NCBI RefSeq assembly: GCF_035306585.1
Contig: NZ_DATGNU010000028.1
Coordinates: 6,411-70,410, forward strand
DNA length: 64,000 bases
DNA from: Galbibacter sp035306585
GTDB lineage: Bacteria > Bacteroidota > Bacteroidia > Flavobacteriales > Flavobacteriaceae
Direction: 5' to 3'
A program made the position numbers and the translations under genes. Numbering within the stretch: position 1 is the first letter of the stretch; each line of letters starts with the position of its first letter. This document shows positions 9,349-17,139 of this stretch, in pieces. The notes below the pieces were generated by a model that was given only the letters and a program-made list of their open reading frames with translations, was not told where the DNA came from and made no database searches.

Positions 9349-9501
9349 TTAATCCTTACTTTTGTCATACCCATACGGGCAATGCCTACAGCCACTTTTA
9401 CAACAATACCCTCTCCTTAGATGGTATTGTTCTGTGAAGACCCTGTACCCCTCGGCGGACAGGTAAAAATCTCCCTCTTGGATTGGAATAATTTTTTTCA
9501 T
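9349..9501 (-). CDS. DUF5522 family small Cys-rich protein
   Basis: A 50-residue protein read on the minus strand from ATG 9501-9499 to TAA at 9351-9349. It begins MKKIIPIQEGDFYLS and contains the compact cysteine block GYCCKSGCRHCPYGY, which holds all four cysteines plus one histidine and matches DUF5522. The spacing Cys-Cys-x3-Cys-x2-Cys suggests a metal or iron-sulfur site, but this is inference. It is too short for many gene callers. It precedes hutU by 51 nt in the same orientation and is probably co-transcribed. No function is established for the family. Confidence 0.82.
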   Translation of the reverse strand: MKKIIPIQEGDFYLSAEGYRVFTEQYHLRRGYCCKSGCRHCPYGYDKSKD

Positions 9502-9591
9502 AAAAAAGGCCTAAATTAGATTATGCTATCTTTACCCAGATAACGCAAGTGGAAAAATACAAATAAGCAGGTACTTATACCAAATTTTAAT

Positions 9592-9918
9592 TTGATTCTA
9601 GTCTTTAAATACATATTGCCAAAACGTTATGATGGCCTTACATTATGGCCGTTGATCATACTCAAGGAAAATAAGCTGAAACTTGATACTGTTTTAATTA
9701 ACCACGAGCGCATTCATCTTCGACAACAACTAGAACTTTTGATCGTCTTCTTCTACCTTTGGTATTTAATAGAATGGTTTGTTGGAATAATACGCTTTAG
9801 AAACGCTGTTAAAGCTTATAGAAATATAAGTTTTGAAAAAGAAGCCTATGCTCATGAGACTGACTTAGATTATTTGGATCATCGGCCAGTTTACAGTTTT
9901 TTAAAGTATCTTTTTTAA
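9592..9918 (+). CDS. Small membrane protein with an HExxH motif
   Basis: A 108-residue protein starting at TTG 9592; the frame has no ATG further upstream before a stop. It contains INHERIHLRQQLELL (residues 37-51), which carries HExxH, followed directly by a hydrophobic helix (LIVFFYLWYLIEWFVG) and, later, a Glu-Ala-Tyr-Ala-His-Glu segment that could supply a third metal ligand. This is the arrangement of M48/M56-like membrane peptidases reduced to a single helix. I know of similar hypothetical proteins in Flavobacteriaceae but of no tested function. It is 18 nt before the PLP-enzyme gene and may be its operon partner. Start codon uncertain. Confidence 0.72.
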   Translation: MILVFKYILPKRYDGLTLWPLIILKENKLKLDTVLINHERIHLRQQLELLIVFFYLWYLIEWFVGIIRFRNAVKAYRNISFEKEAYAHETDLDYLDHRPVYSFLKYLF

Positions 9919-9936
9919 GCCTAATGTCATTTTTCT

Positions 9937-10875
9937 TTGGTAGGGGTTTGTCGTATCTTGGTCAACTTAAAAAAGGAAGGTTTGTACAATCAGCAAGTCA
10001 ATTTACCGATACTCAAAAACAATGGCATAAGGTTGTATATAAAAAGGGAGGATCAGATACATCCGTTTGTTTCAGGGAATAAATTTCGTAAACTGAAATA
10101 CAATCTCGCTATGGCCAAAACCAAGGGCTATGACTGCCTGCTTACCTTTGGCGGCGCTTTTTCGAATCATATTGCTGCCACGGCCTATGCGGGGTATGAG
10201 CAAGGCTTTAAGACCATTGGCCTTATAAGAGGAGAAGAGCTTTGCGGTAAGGATGATAATCCGACAATGAACTTTGCAAAATCCCATGGCATGGAGCTTG
10301 CCTTTGTCGATAGAGTACAATACCGCGATAAGGATTCTGAAAGTTTTTTAAAGGAGCTGGAGGAAAAATTTGGAAAATTTTATGTAATACCAGAAGGAGG
10401 AACCAATGGTCATGCAGTTCGAGGATGTGAAGAGATTTTACAAGACCAGGATGCCGATTTTCATTACATCTGTGTAGCGGTAGGTACTGGGGGTACCATC
10501 AGTGGATTAATCAATAGCCTGCAAGATGATCAACAAGTTTTGGGATTTCCAGCCTTAAGAGGGGATTTTTTAAAATCAGAAATCCGTAAGTTTGCCACAA
10601 ACAATAGGTGGAAATTGATTGATAAATATCATTTTGGAGGTTATGCTAAAATAAATCGTCAACTTGTGGAGTTTATCAATGCGTTTAAGTGTGATACCGG
10701 CATACCACTTGATCCTGTATATACAGGGAAGATGATCTATGGCATTATGGATCTTGTGGAAAACGGGTATTTTAAAGGCCCCTGTAAAATTTTAGCGATA
10801 CACACTGGGGGGCTACAGGGCATAGAAGGTATGAATCAAGTTTTAAAACGAAAAAAATTACCATTATTAACATGA
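9937..10875 (+). CDS. PLP-dependent ACC deaminase / D-cysteine desulfhydrase family enzyme
   Basis: Up to 312 residues, fold-type II PLP enzyme (tryptophan synthase beta family). The PLP lysine lies in SGNKFRKLKYN; the phosphate-binding region is AVGTGGTISGL and the N-terminal substrate block is LYIKREDQIHPFVSG. Members deaminate 1-aminocyclopropane-1-carboxylate or release sulfide from D-cysteine; which one applies here cannot be decided, and D-cysteine desulfhydrase-like activity is the commoner outcome in bacteria. The start is not clear: TTG at 9937 gives an atypical leader (MVGVCRILVN), and TTG codons at 9958 or 9982 would give a more family-like N-terminus. Its stop overlaps the start of the next gene. 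Confidence 0.85.
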   Translation: MVGVCRILVNLKKEGLYNQQVNLPILKNNGIRLYIKREDQIHPFVSGNKFRKLKYNLAMAKTKGYDCLLTFGGAFSNHIAATAYAGYEQGFKTIGLIRGEELCGKDDNPTMNFAKSHGMELAFVDRVQYRDKDSESFLKELEEKFGKFYVIPEGGTNGHAVRGCEEILQDQDADFHYICVAVGTGGTISGLINSLQDDQQVLGFPALRGDFLKSEIRKFATNNRWKLIDKYHFGGYAKINRQLVEFINAFKCDTGIPLDPVYTGKMIYGIMDLVENGYFKGPCKILAIHTGGLQGIEGMNQVLKRKKLPLLT

Positions 10876-11678
10876 TGATAAAAAAGATTTTTGTGGTTTT
10901 CGTATTGGTTTTATTAGCCAGTTGCGGTAGTAAAAAGAAGGCAACTAAGTCCAAGAGACCTACTGAAAGAGAAGTGGTTAGCGAAAAAAATGATCGCAGC
11001 AGGGAAAAAGAGCGAGAGACGCAGACCTTGGAATCGACCTCAAGAACAACGGTGTATACCGAAACTGTAGAAGATTATATTCGTGTCTATAGCCCAATTG
11101 CAGTGCGTCAAATGCGTGAATTTGGAGTTCCTGCAAGTATCATACTCTCCCAAGGAATTTTAGAGAGCGGAGCAGGTAAAGGAGAATTGGTTCGTAAGGC
11201 CAACAACCACTTTGGTATAAAATGTCACACCGGATGGCAGGGTGAAAGAGCCTATCATGATGATGATGCTAAGGGCGAATGTTTTCGAAAATACGACTAT
11301 GCAGAATTATCTTTTGCGGACCATTCGAGGTTTTTAACCACCAGAAGTAGATACGATTTTTTATTTGATTTAAAACCCGATGATTACAAAGGTTGGGCTC
11401 GAGGTCTGCGAAAAGCAGGGTATGCCACAGATAGACGCTATCCGGAAAAACTAATTTCGCTTATTGAACGGTATCGTCTCTATGAGTACGATGACCAGGC
11501 AATGGGGAAAAAGTCGCGTAAAGGTCAGCGCACCGCTGAGAGACAACATGTGGTGTCTAAAGGAGATACGTTGTATTCTATATCCAGACGCCATAACATG
11601 TCGGTAGATGAATTGAAAAGAAAAAACGACTTGAGGGATAATACCATTCATGTCGGACAGATATTATATTTAAATTAA
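10872..11678 (+). CDS. Glucosaminidase (GH73-like) lipoprotein with C-terminal LysM
   Basis: A 268-residue peptidoglycan hydrolase. A lipoprotein signal ends in LLASC (Cys18), followed by a Lys/Arg/Glu-rich linker (19-58), a glucosaminidase domain (about 65-205) with the catalytic Glu98 in SQGILESGAGKGEL and the NNHFGIKC block, and one LysM domain at 225-268 (HVVSKGDTLYSISRRH ... VGQILYL) that binds the glycan. It is expected to be anchored in the outer membrane and to trim peptidoglycan. ATG codons at 10872 and 10875 are both possible; either overlaps the stop of the upstream gene, so translation is probably coupled. hemL starts 12 nt after it. Confidence 0.93.
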   Translation: MMIKKIFVVFVLVLLASCGSKKKATKSKRPTEREVVSEKNDRSREKERETQTLESTSRTTVYTETVEDYIRVYSPIAVRQMREFGVPASIILSQGILESGAGKGELVRKANNHFGIKCHTGWQGERAYHDDDAKGECFRKYDYAELSFADHSRFLTTRSRYDFLFDLKPDDYKGWARGLRKAGYATDRRYPEKLISLIERYRLYEYDDQAMGKKSRKGQRTAERQHVVSKGDTLYSISRRHNMSVDELKRKNDLRDNTIHVGQILYLN

Positions 11679-11690
11679 AAAAAGTTGACA

Positions 11691-12974
11691 ATGCTTTATA
11701 AAAGAAGTAGTGCCCTTTTTGCTGAGGCCAAAAAATATATTCCAGGGGGGGTAAATTCTCCTGTTAGAGCTTTTAATGCGGTAGGTGGTGAGCCTATATT
11801 TATTAAAAAAGCCAAAGGTGCTTATCTATATGATGAAGACGATCGCATTTATATTGATTATATCGCTTCATGGGGACCTATGATTCTAGGACATGCTTTT
11901 GAGCCCGTTGTGGATAGTGTGATTGAAAAGGCAGCTCTTGGAACTTCCTTTGGGATTCCGACCAAGATAGAGACTGATATCGCCAAATTAGCAGTTTCCA
12001 TGGTTCCGAATATCGATAAAATTAGATTTGTAAACAGTGGGACGGAAGCGTGTATGAGTGCAGTTAGACTAGCCAGAGGTTATACCGCCAAGGATAAGAT
12101 TATCAAATTCGCAGGTTGCTACCATGGTCACTCTGATTCGTTTTTAATTCAAGCGGGTAGTGGAGCGGTTACTTTCGGTAGCCCAAATAGTCCAGGCGTT
12201 ACACAAGGAACGGCTAAAGATACCCTACTGGCTCATTATAATGATCTTGAAAGTGTCAAGCAACTCATCGATGCTAACCCAGGGGAGATCGCAGCAATTA
12301 TATTAGAACCTGTCGCTGGAAATATGGGTTGTGTCATTCCTCAAGAGGGGTTCTTAAATGGCTTGCGCGGGCTTTGTGATCAGCATGAAATTCTGCTGAT
12401 TTTCGATGAGGTCATGACAGGCTTTCGATTAGCAAAGGGTGGTGCTCAGGAGTTTTTAGGAATCGATGCGGATATTGTGACCTTTGGAAAGGTAATTGGA
12501 GGGGGACTTCCGGTGGGAGCTTTTGCTGCCAGCGATGAAATTATGAGTTTTCTAGCGCCAGTGGGCCCTGTTTACCAAGCTGGTACTCTTAGTGGAAATC
12601 CATTAGCGATGGCTGGTGGTTTAGCAATGTTGAATCATTTATCGCAGAACCCTGATGTATTTCAAAGCTTAGCGGATAAGACGGCCTATCTACACAAAGG
12701 ATTGAAGGCGGTCCTTTCTAAGATACAGGTGCCAAATACGATCAATACCATTGGTTCCATGATATCAGTTCATTTTACGGACAAAGTTGTTGATTTTGAA
12801 ACAGCCGTTAACGGGAATAATGAATACTTTAAGAAGTTTTTCCACGGAATGCTTCGAGAAGGGATTTATCTTCCTCCAAGTGCATTTGAAAGCTGGTTCC
12901 TTAATGACGCACTGAGTTACCAGGATTTAGATCGTACTATTGAGGCTGCCTCGAAGGTGTTAAATAGCCTATAA
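11691..12974 (+). CDS. hemL: Glutamate-1-semialdehyde 2,1-aminomutase
   Basis: A 427-residue PLP enzyme making 5-aminolevulinate, the C5-route precursor of haem. The ATG at 11691 (MLYKRSSALFAEAKKYIPGG) fits the family start better than the TTG two codons earlier. Seen: PGGVNSPVRAF, the SGTEACMSAVRLARG block, HGHSD, the aspartate of IFDEVMTGFR and the PLP lysine in TFGKVIGGGLPVGA. Length is normal for the family. The partner gene hemA is not in the window. The gene ends the plus-strand run 9.6-13 kb and is followed by a hairpin. Confidence 0.97.
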   Translation: MLYKRSSALFAEAKKYIPGGVNSPVRAFNAVGGEPIFIKKAKGAYLYDEDDRIYIDYIASWGPMILGHAFEPVVDSVIEKAALGTSFGIPTKIETDIAKLAVSMVPNIDKIRFVNSGTEACMSAVRLARGYTAKDKIIKFAGCYHGHSDSFLIQAGSGAVTFGSPNSPGVTQGTAKDTLLAHYNDLESVKQLIDANPGEIAAIILEPVAGNMGCVIPQEGFLNGLRGLCDQHEILLIFDEVMTGFRLAKGGAQEFLGIDADIVTFGKVIGGGLPVGAFAASDEIMSFLAPVGPVYQAGTLSGNPLAMAGGLAMLNHLSQNPDVFQSLADKTAYLHKGLKAVLSKIQVPNTINTIGSMISVHFTDKVVDFETAVNGNNEYFKKFFHGMLREGIYLPPSAFESWFLNDALSYQDLDRTIEAASKVLNSL

Positions 12975-12992
12975 AGAGATTGCTTTTATAAT

Positions 12993-13019
12993 AGGGAGTG
13001 AATTTTATTTTCACTCCCT
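12993..13019 (+). terminator. Hairpin terminator after hemL
   Basis: A perfect 10-bp stem, AGGGAGTGAA/TTCACTCCCT, with a 7-nt loop begins 19 nt after the hemL stop. The T-rich tract (ACTTTTTAA) comes about 7 nt after the stem, so it is less canonical than the others here. Confidence 0.6.
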
Positions 13020-13290
13020 TGGGTTACTTTTTAATGGTAAGACTAAAGCGTATTGGTGGTTTAGTTTTGAGAAGCGATCGGATGGTATTTTCAAAGATAG
13101 CTGCTATTAATTGTCCGCTCTCAAAGAACGTTACTATCTTTCAAATTAAGCATTGGGAGCTGGATTTGCCTTATTTTTTCTTAAAAGATGCTTTTTGACA
13201 AGGTTTTTTTTACGTTGAACGATTGTGTCATAGGAAAAATACCCTTTTAAAATCAAGAATTTACCTCTGTTTTCCCCCTTAATGATTCTA

Positions 13291-13298
13291 TAGATTTG
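13291..13298 (+). promoter_or_regulatory. -7 promoter element for the 113-residue orphan gene
   Basis: TAGATTTG matches the Bacteroidota -7 consensus TAnnTTTG, 32 nt before the ATG at 13331. I see no clear -33 TTG at the usual spacing. Confidence 0.5.
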
Positions 13299-13330
13299 TT
13301 GTACAATAAACCAACTTAATACTTAGAATC

Positions 13331-13672
13331 ATGACTGCATTAAATTTCAAAATTGAACGAACTACTATCGATACGGAACCCAAAGATATTCTTTGGAATG
13401 GAAGAAAGATTCCAATTAAAGGAACGATGATTAGTAGCGGTATGTCCTACCGATTTATGGTCTATTTTGTCGATCGTCAATACTGTAATATTCAATCGAC
13501 CTATATGGAGCATCAAAGACTTGTAGTGAAATTTGTTCCAGTAGATGAAATTTACAACTATTTTACTGTTGCAGAATGTAAGAATAAAGCAGTTTATGGA
13601 TATTTTAATGTGGAATGTCCTGAGTTGAATTGCATTACGGTAAACCAACCAGTTCGCGAACTATGTTACTAA
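13331..13672 (+). CDS. Hypothetical protein, 113 residues
   Basis: Begins MTALNFKIERTTIDTEPKD. No signal peptide or membrane segment. The residue pattern alternates as in a small beta-rich domain, with three cysteines (YCNIQS, AECKNK, VECPELNCI: four in all) and many Tyr/Phe. I do not recognise a family. It stands alone: a likely -7 element in front, a strong hairpin behind and a convergent ABC-transporter gene next. Codon use looks like that of its neighbours, so it seems a real gene and not recent import. Confidence 0.68.
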   Translation: MTALNFKIERTTIDTEPKDILWNGRKIPIKGTMISSGMSYRFMVYFVDRQYCNIQSTYMEHQRLVVKFVPVDEIYNYFTVAECKNKAVYGYFNVECPELNCITVNQPVRELCY

Positions 13673-13736
13673 TGTACTGGGGAACTAGTAGGTTGTTTAC
13701 CCTTAGGCAACACCTGGAGTTTTGAGATGTTAACTA

Positions 13737-13786
13737 GCGATCCTGTTGCACTGATTTTAATACAGGATCGCGCTATAAATGCTCTT
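13737..13786 (+). terminator. Terminator of the 113-residue orphan gene
   Basis: A perfect 10-bp stem GCGATCCTGT (13737-13746) / ACAGGATCGC (13762-13771) with a 15-nt loop is followed by the T-rich tract GCTCTTTTATTTTTT. It lies between two convergent genes; the minus strand lacks a T run, so it serves the plus strand. Confidence 0.72.
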
Positions 13787-14548
13787 TTATTTTTTAAGAT
13801 AAACCTCTCGGACTTTCTTAAATAAGTCAGACGAATAAACAAAGTCGGTAACGGTTTTATTATCTGTTCGGAAGATTTCTTCGTTTGTACCTTCCCAAGC
13901 CTTGAGACCATCTTTAAGAAATAGGATTTTTTCCCCTATCTCCATTACGGAATTCATATCGTGGGTATTAATTACGGTGGTGATATCGTATTCTTTAGTG
14001 ATCTCTTGGATGAGGTTGTCGATTACAATAGCTGTTTTTGGATCCAATCCTGAATTCGGCTCATCACAGAAGAGATACTTTGGTTGGTTGACAATGGCTC
14101 GAGCGATGGCCACGCGTTTTTGCATTCCTCCCGATATCTCTGATGGTAATTTATAATCGGCATCAACTAAGTTGACACGTTCTAAAACGGTTGCTGCCCG
14201 ATCCTTCATTTCCTCTCTTGTAAGTGTTGTAAACATACGAAGAGGAAACATGACATTCTCAATAACGGTCATAGAATCAAAAAGAGCACTCCCTTGGAAA
14301 ACCATTCCCATTTCTTGCCTTAATTGGGTTTGCTGATCCTCGTTCATCTGGGAATAATCCAGATTGTTGTATATGATTTTACCTTCATCTGGTTGGAAAA
14401 GACCCAATAGGCATTTTAAAAATACGGTTTTTCCCGATCCACTTTGACCGATAATCAAATTGGTTTTACCCTTGTCGAAACAACTCGTGATCCCTTTGAG
14501 AATCTTGGTGCTTCCAAATGATTTATGTAAGTTTTCAACTTTGATCAT
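13787..14548 (-). CDS. ABC transporter ATPase, MlaF-like (phospholipid transport)
   Basis: A 253-residue nucleotide-binding subunit. Walker A is GQSGSGKT (about residue 34), the Q-loop GMVFQGSALFDSMTV carries the FDSMT signature of the Mla/Ttg2 group, the ABC signature is SEISGGMQKRVAIARA, Walker B LFCDEPNSGLDP and the H-switch NTHDMNSV. The Mla systems move phospholipids between the outer and inner membranes. Its start shares one base with the stop region of the permease gene upstream (14548), so the two are translationally coupled. The MCE-domain substrate protein (MlaD) is not next to the pair and must lie elsewhere. Confidence 0.93.
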   Translation of the reverse strand: MIKVENLHKSFGSTKILKGITSCFDKGKTNLIIGQSGSGKTVFLKCLLGLFQPDEGKIIYNNLDYSQMNEDQQTQLRQEMGMVFQGSALFDSMTVIENVMFPLRMFTTLTREEMKDRAATVLERVNLVDADYKLPSEISGGMQKRVAIARAIVNQPKYLFCDEPNSGLDPKTAIVIDNLIQEITKEYDITTVINTHDMNSVMEIGEKILFLKDGLKAWEGTNEEIFRTDNKTVTDFVYSSDLFKKVREVYLKK

Positions 14549-15285
14549 TATCCTAAGAGTAATTGAGTGAGTAAATAGTTGGCTATAATAATTGCGACAC
14601 TAGTCCAAACAAAAGAAGAAGTACTTGCTTTTCCTACCTCTAGTGCGCCACCTTTCATATAATATCCATAAAATGATGGTATGGTGGCCAGTAAAAATGC
14701 AAAGACCATGGTTTTAAGGAAAGCGTAAATGACATGGAAGGTATCAAAATCAATCTGCAAACCTTGGATGAATTCGGCGCTAGAGCTATATCCACCAAAT
14801 ACAGCAGCCATCCAACCACCCAGTATTCCCATGTACATGGCAATGGCAATCACAAAAGGATAAAGCATCAGGGCCACAATTTTTGGCAGTACAAGGTAAT
14901 TTAATGAGTTAATTCCCATAACTTCTAAGGCGTCAATTTGCTCCGTTACCCGCATGGTTCCAATACTCGATGTGATATAAGATCCCACCTTACCAGCCAT
15001 GATAATTGAGGTGAAGGTCGGAGCGAACTCTAGAATCACCGATTGCCTTGTGGTAAATCCAACAAGATATTTCGGAATTAACGGATTGTTGATATTTAGT
15101 GCTGTCTGAATAGAAACCACACCGCCGATAAAAAAGGAAATAAAGATAATGATGCCCAAGGAGCCATAAATGAGATCATCGATATCCTTTAAAATAAGTT
15201 TTTTTAGCATTGGCCATTTGGTAGTTCTGCTAAATACTTCTCCTAGCATCATAAAATACCGACCAATATTTTCCAAATATACCAT
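14548..15285 (-). CDS. MlaE family ABC transporter permease
   Basis: A 245-residue inner-membrane permease with about five hydrophobic segments. Family-specific blocks are seen: IGGVVSIQTALN, FAPTFTSIIMAGKVGSYITSSIGTM (split into FAPTFTSIIMAGK and GSYITSSIGTM), the EQIDALEVMGINSL motif, and a C-terminal SSFVWTSVAIIIANYLLTQ. Together with the ATPase encoded immediately after it this forms an MlaFE core for lipid transport. In Bacteroidota the pair commonly occurs without MlaB or MlaC homologues nearby, as here. Family certain, direction of lipid flow unknown. Confidence 0.94.
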   Translation of the reverse strand: MVYLENIGRYFMMLGEVFSRTTKWPMLKKLILKDIDDLIYGSLGIIIFISFFIGGVVSIQTALNINNPLIPKYLVGFTTRQSVILEFAPTFTSIIMAGKVGSYITSSIGTMRVTEQIDALEVMGINSLNYLVLPKIVALMLYPFVIAIAMYMGILGGWMAAVFGGYSSSAEFIQGLQIDFDTFHVIYAFLKTMVFAFLLATIPSFYGYYMKGGALEVGKASTSSFVWTSVAIIIANYLLTQLLLG

Positions 15286-15352
15286 AAAACAAAAATAGGA
15301 TAGTTAATGCGAATATTATACTAATAAGTGGGGTTTTAATCTAAATTTTAAC

Positions 15353-15382
15353 TTTGCTGCTGATTTTAAAATAGTAGCTTTG
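15353..15382 (+). promoter_or_regulatory. Promoter of the PafA-like phosphatase gene
   Basis: TTTG (15353-15356), an 18-nt spacer and TAGCTTTG (15375-15382) fit the Bacteroidota promoter pattern TTG-N17-23-TAnnTTTG. The ATG follows 21 nt after the -7 element. This is the most complete promoter of this type seen in the window. Confidence 0.72.
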
Positions 15383-15403
15383 TAACATTCAACATTAAAA
15401 AAC

Positions 15404-17056
15404 ATGAAAAAATATCTTTTACTCAGCCTTTTTATCGCTGGGTTTATTAATGCAACCGCGCAAAGTAAAGAAGATGTAAAACCTTTTACTAAACCTAAAC
15501 TTGTAGTTGGAATCGTAGTTGATCAAATGCGCTATGATTATTTAGTCCGTTTTTGGGATCGCTATCAGGATGGTGGATTTAAACGAATGGTCAATGAAGG
15601 ATTTAATTGTAAAAACAATCATTTTAATTACATCCCCACCTATACCGCTGTTGGTCACACCTCTGTCTATACTGGAACAACACCCAATGTACATGGAGTC
15701 ATCGGTAATAATTGGTATGATAAAGTAGCCGATAGAATGGTCTATTGTACCGAAGATAACAATGCTAATTCTGTAGGAACAACATCCGATGCTGGAAAAA
15801 TGTCACCCTGGAGAATGGAATCTTCTACCATAACCGATCAGTTGAAGTTAGCGACTGTTTCTAAAGGAAAGGTCATCGGGGTATCTGTAAAAGATAGAGG
15901 TTCAATATTACCTGCTGGGCATGCTGCTGACGCTGCATACTGGTTCCATGGGAGTGATGAAGGGGTATGGATAACCAGTGATTACTATATGAAAGAACTG
16001 CCTAAATGGGTGAAAAAATTTAATAAGTCAAACCAGGCGGAAAAATATAAAAAAGTATGGAATACCCTGTATGATATTGATACTTACCATCAGAGCCTTG
16101 CAGATAAAAACGCTTATGAAGGTCCTTTCAAAACGCAAGGAGCCGCGGTATTTCCTTATGATATTCCTGCTTTATGGGAAAAAAATGGAGCCTTTGACTT
16201 AATTAAAGGAGTGCCTTTTGGAAATTCTTTAACGACTGATTTTGCGATGGCTGCCATTGAAGGTGAGGACTTGGGACAAGATGATATTACGGATTTTATT
16301 GCTATTAGTTTTTCTTCTTCTGATTATGTAGGGCATCGCTTTGGGGTAAGTGCTGTTGAAACCCAGGACATGTACCTTCGATTGGATCTTGATATCGAAC
16401 GCTTGTTAAACTATTTAGATGACAAAGTTGGTCAGGGTGAGTACACGGTGTTTTTAACCTCGGATCATGCTGCAGTGGAAGTTCCTGCTTATTTGGAAGA
16501 TTTGAAAATTCCTGGGGGGTACGCTGATAGTAAGGGATTCCGCAGTAATTTAGATACGTTTTTAAAAGAGACTTATAATAGTGAAGACCTGGTTAAAAAT
16601 ATCTCCAACGGGCAAATATTCTTAAATCAAGAACGGCTGAAAGAAATAGGCATCACCTCAAAGGAAATTGAGGATGCAATTGTAAATGAAATTAAAAATT
16701 ACAAGCATGTCGCTCAGGCCTACACAGGGTATGCTATGCGTAATCAAACTTTTACTAGAGGGATTGCATCAAAGCTACAATTAGGCTACAACTTTAATCG
16801 TTCAGGTGATGTGCTATTTGTATGGGAGCCAGGGTATTTAGCTACGAGTTCTCGAACTGGTACCTCACATGGGACTGGATATGCATACGATACACATGCG
16901 CCACTGCTATTTTTTGGTAAAGGAATTAACCATGGATCGACGGTAAAAAGAACCGAAATACCAGATATTGCAAATACTATAGCTGCACTTTTAGGTATTG
17001 CATTTCCTAGTGGAAGCAATGGGGAGCCTATTAGTGAAGCCCTTCAACTAGACTAG
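15404..17056 (+). CDS. PafA-type alkaline phosphatase
   Basis: A 550-residue secreted phosphatase of the alkaline-phosphatase superfamily. The signal peptide MKKYLLLSLFIAGFINATAQ is cleaved before SKED. Active-site features follow the calcium-independent PafA studied in Flavobacteriia: metal ligand Asp40 (VVDQMR), nucleophile Thr81 (PTYTAVGHTS), an Asn-Asn pair at 102-103 (IGNNWYD), the Lys/Arg block SVKDRGSI, and downstream metal sites SSSDYVGHRFG, TSDHAA and GTSHGTGYAYDTHAP. Such enzymes release phosphate from monoesters in the periplasm. It has its own promoter and a strong terminator, so it is monocistronic. A phosphodiesterase preference is less likely but not excluded. Confidence 0.92.
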   Translation: MKKYLLLSLFIAGFINATAQSKEDVKPFTKPKLVVGIVVDQMRYDYLVRFWDRYQDGGFKRMVNEGFNCKNNHFNYIPTYTAVGHTSVYTGTTPNVHGVIGNNWYDKVADRMVYCTEDNNANSVGTTSDAGKMSPWRMESSTITDQLKLATVSKGKVIGVSVKDRGSILPAGHAADAAYWFHGSDEGVWITSDYYMKELPKWVKKFNKSNQAEKYKKVWNTLYDIDTYHQSLADKNAYEGPFKTQGAAVFPYDIPALWEKNGAFDLIKGVPFGNSLTTDFAMAAIEGEDLGQDDITDFIAISFSSSDYVGHRFGVSAVETQDMYLRLDLDIERLLNYLDDKVGQGEYTVFLTSDHAAVEVPAYLEDLKIPGGYADSKGFRSNLDTFLKETYNSEDLVKNISNGQIFLNQERLKEIGITSKEIEDAIVNEIKNYKHVAQAYTGYAMRNQTFTRGIASKLQLGYNFNRSGDVLFVWEPGYLATSSRTGTSHGTGYAYDTHAPLLFFGKGINHGSTVKRTEIPDIANTIAALLGIAFPSGSNGEPISEALQLD

Positions 17057-17077
17057 AATATCATAAAAGATATATGA

Positions 17078-17114
17078 AAACACCTCTTTTGGGTTAACCA
17101 AGGGGTGTTTTTTT
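17078..17114 (+). terminator. Terminator of the PafA-like gene
   Basis: AAACACC...GGTGTTT stem with an inner TTGG/CCAA pairing, followed by seven T residues. Starts about 20 nt after the stop codon. The minus strand also reads a short T run after the stem, so it may stop the convergent glycosyltransferase transcript too. Confidence 0.88.
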
Positions 17115-17139
17115 ATCCTTTATAGGCTGGTTTAAATTA

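Larger units (their letters stand above)
12975..13330. other. 356-nt intergenic region after hemL
   Basis: It holds the hemL terminator hairpin (12993-13019) at the left and a -7 element for the next gene at the right (13291-13298). Short open frames between them have no protein-like features. Nothing else seen. Confidence 0.6.

Noticed and set aside
12998..13198. 66-codon plus-strand frame after hemL
   Set aside because: It starts inside the terminator hairpin and shows no family features.
15290..15297. TATTTTTG on the minus strand as promoter of the MlaE gene
   Set aside because: It lies only 4 nt before the ATG, which would leave no leader; may be chance in AT-rich DNA.
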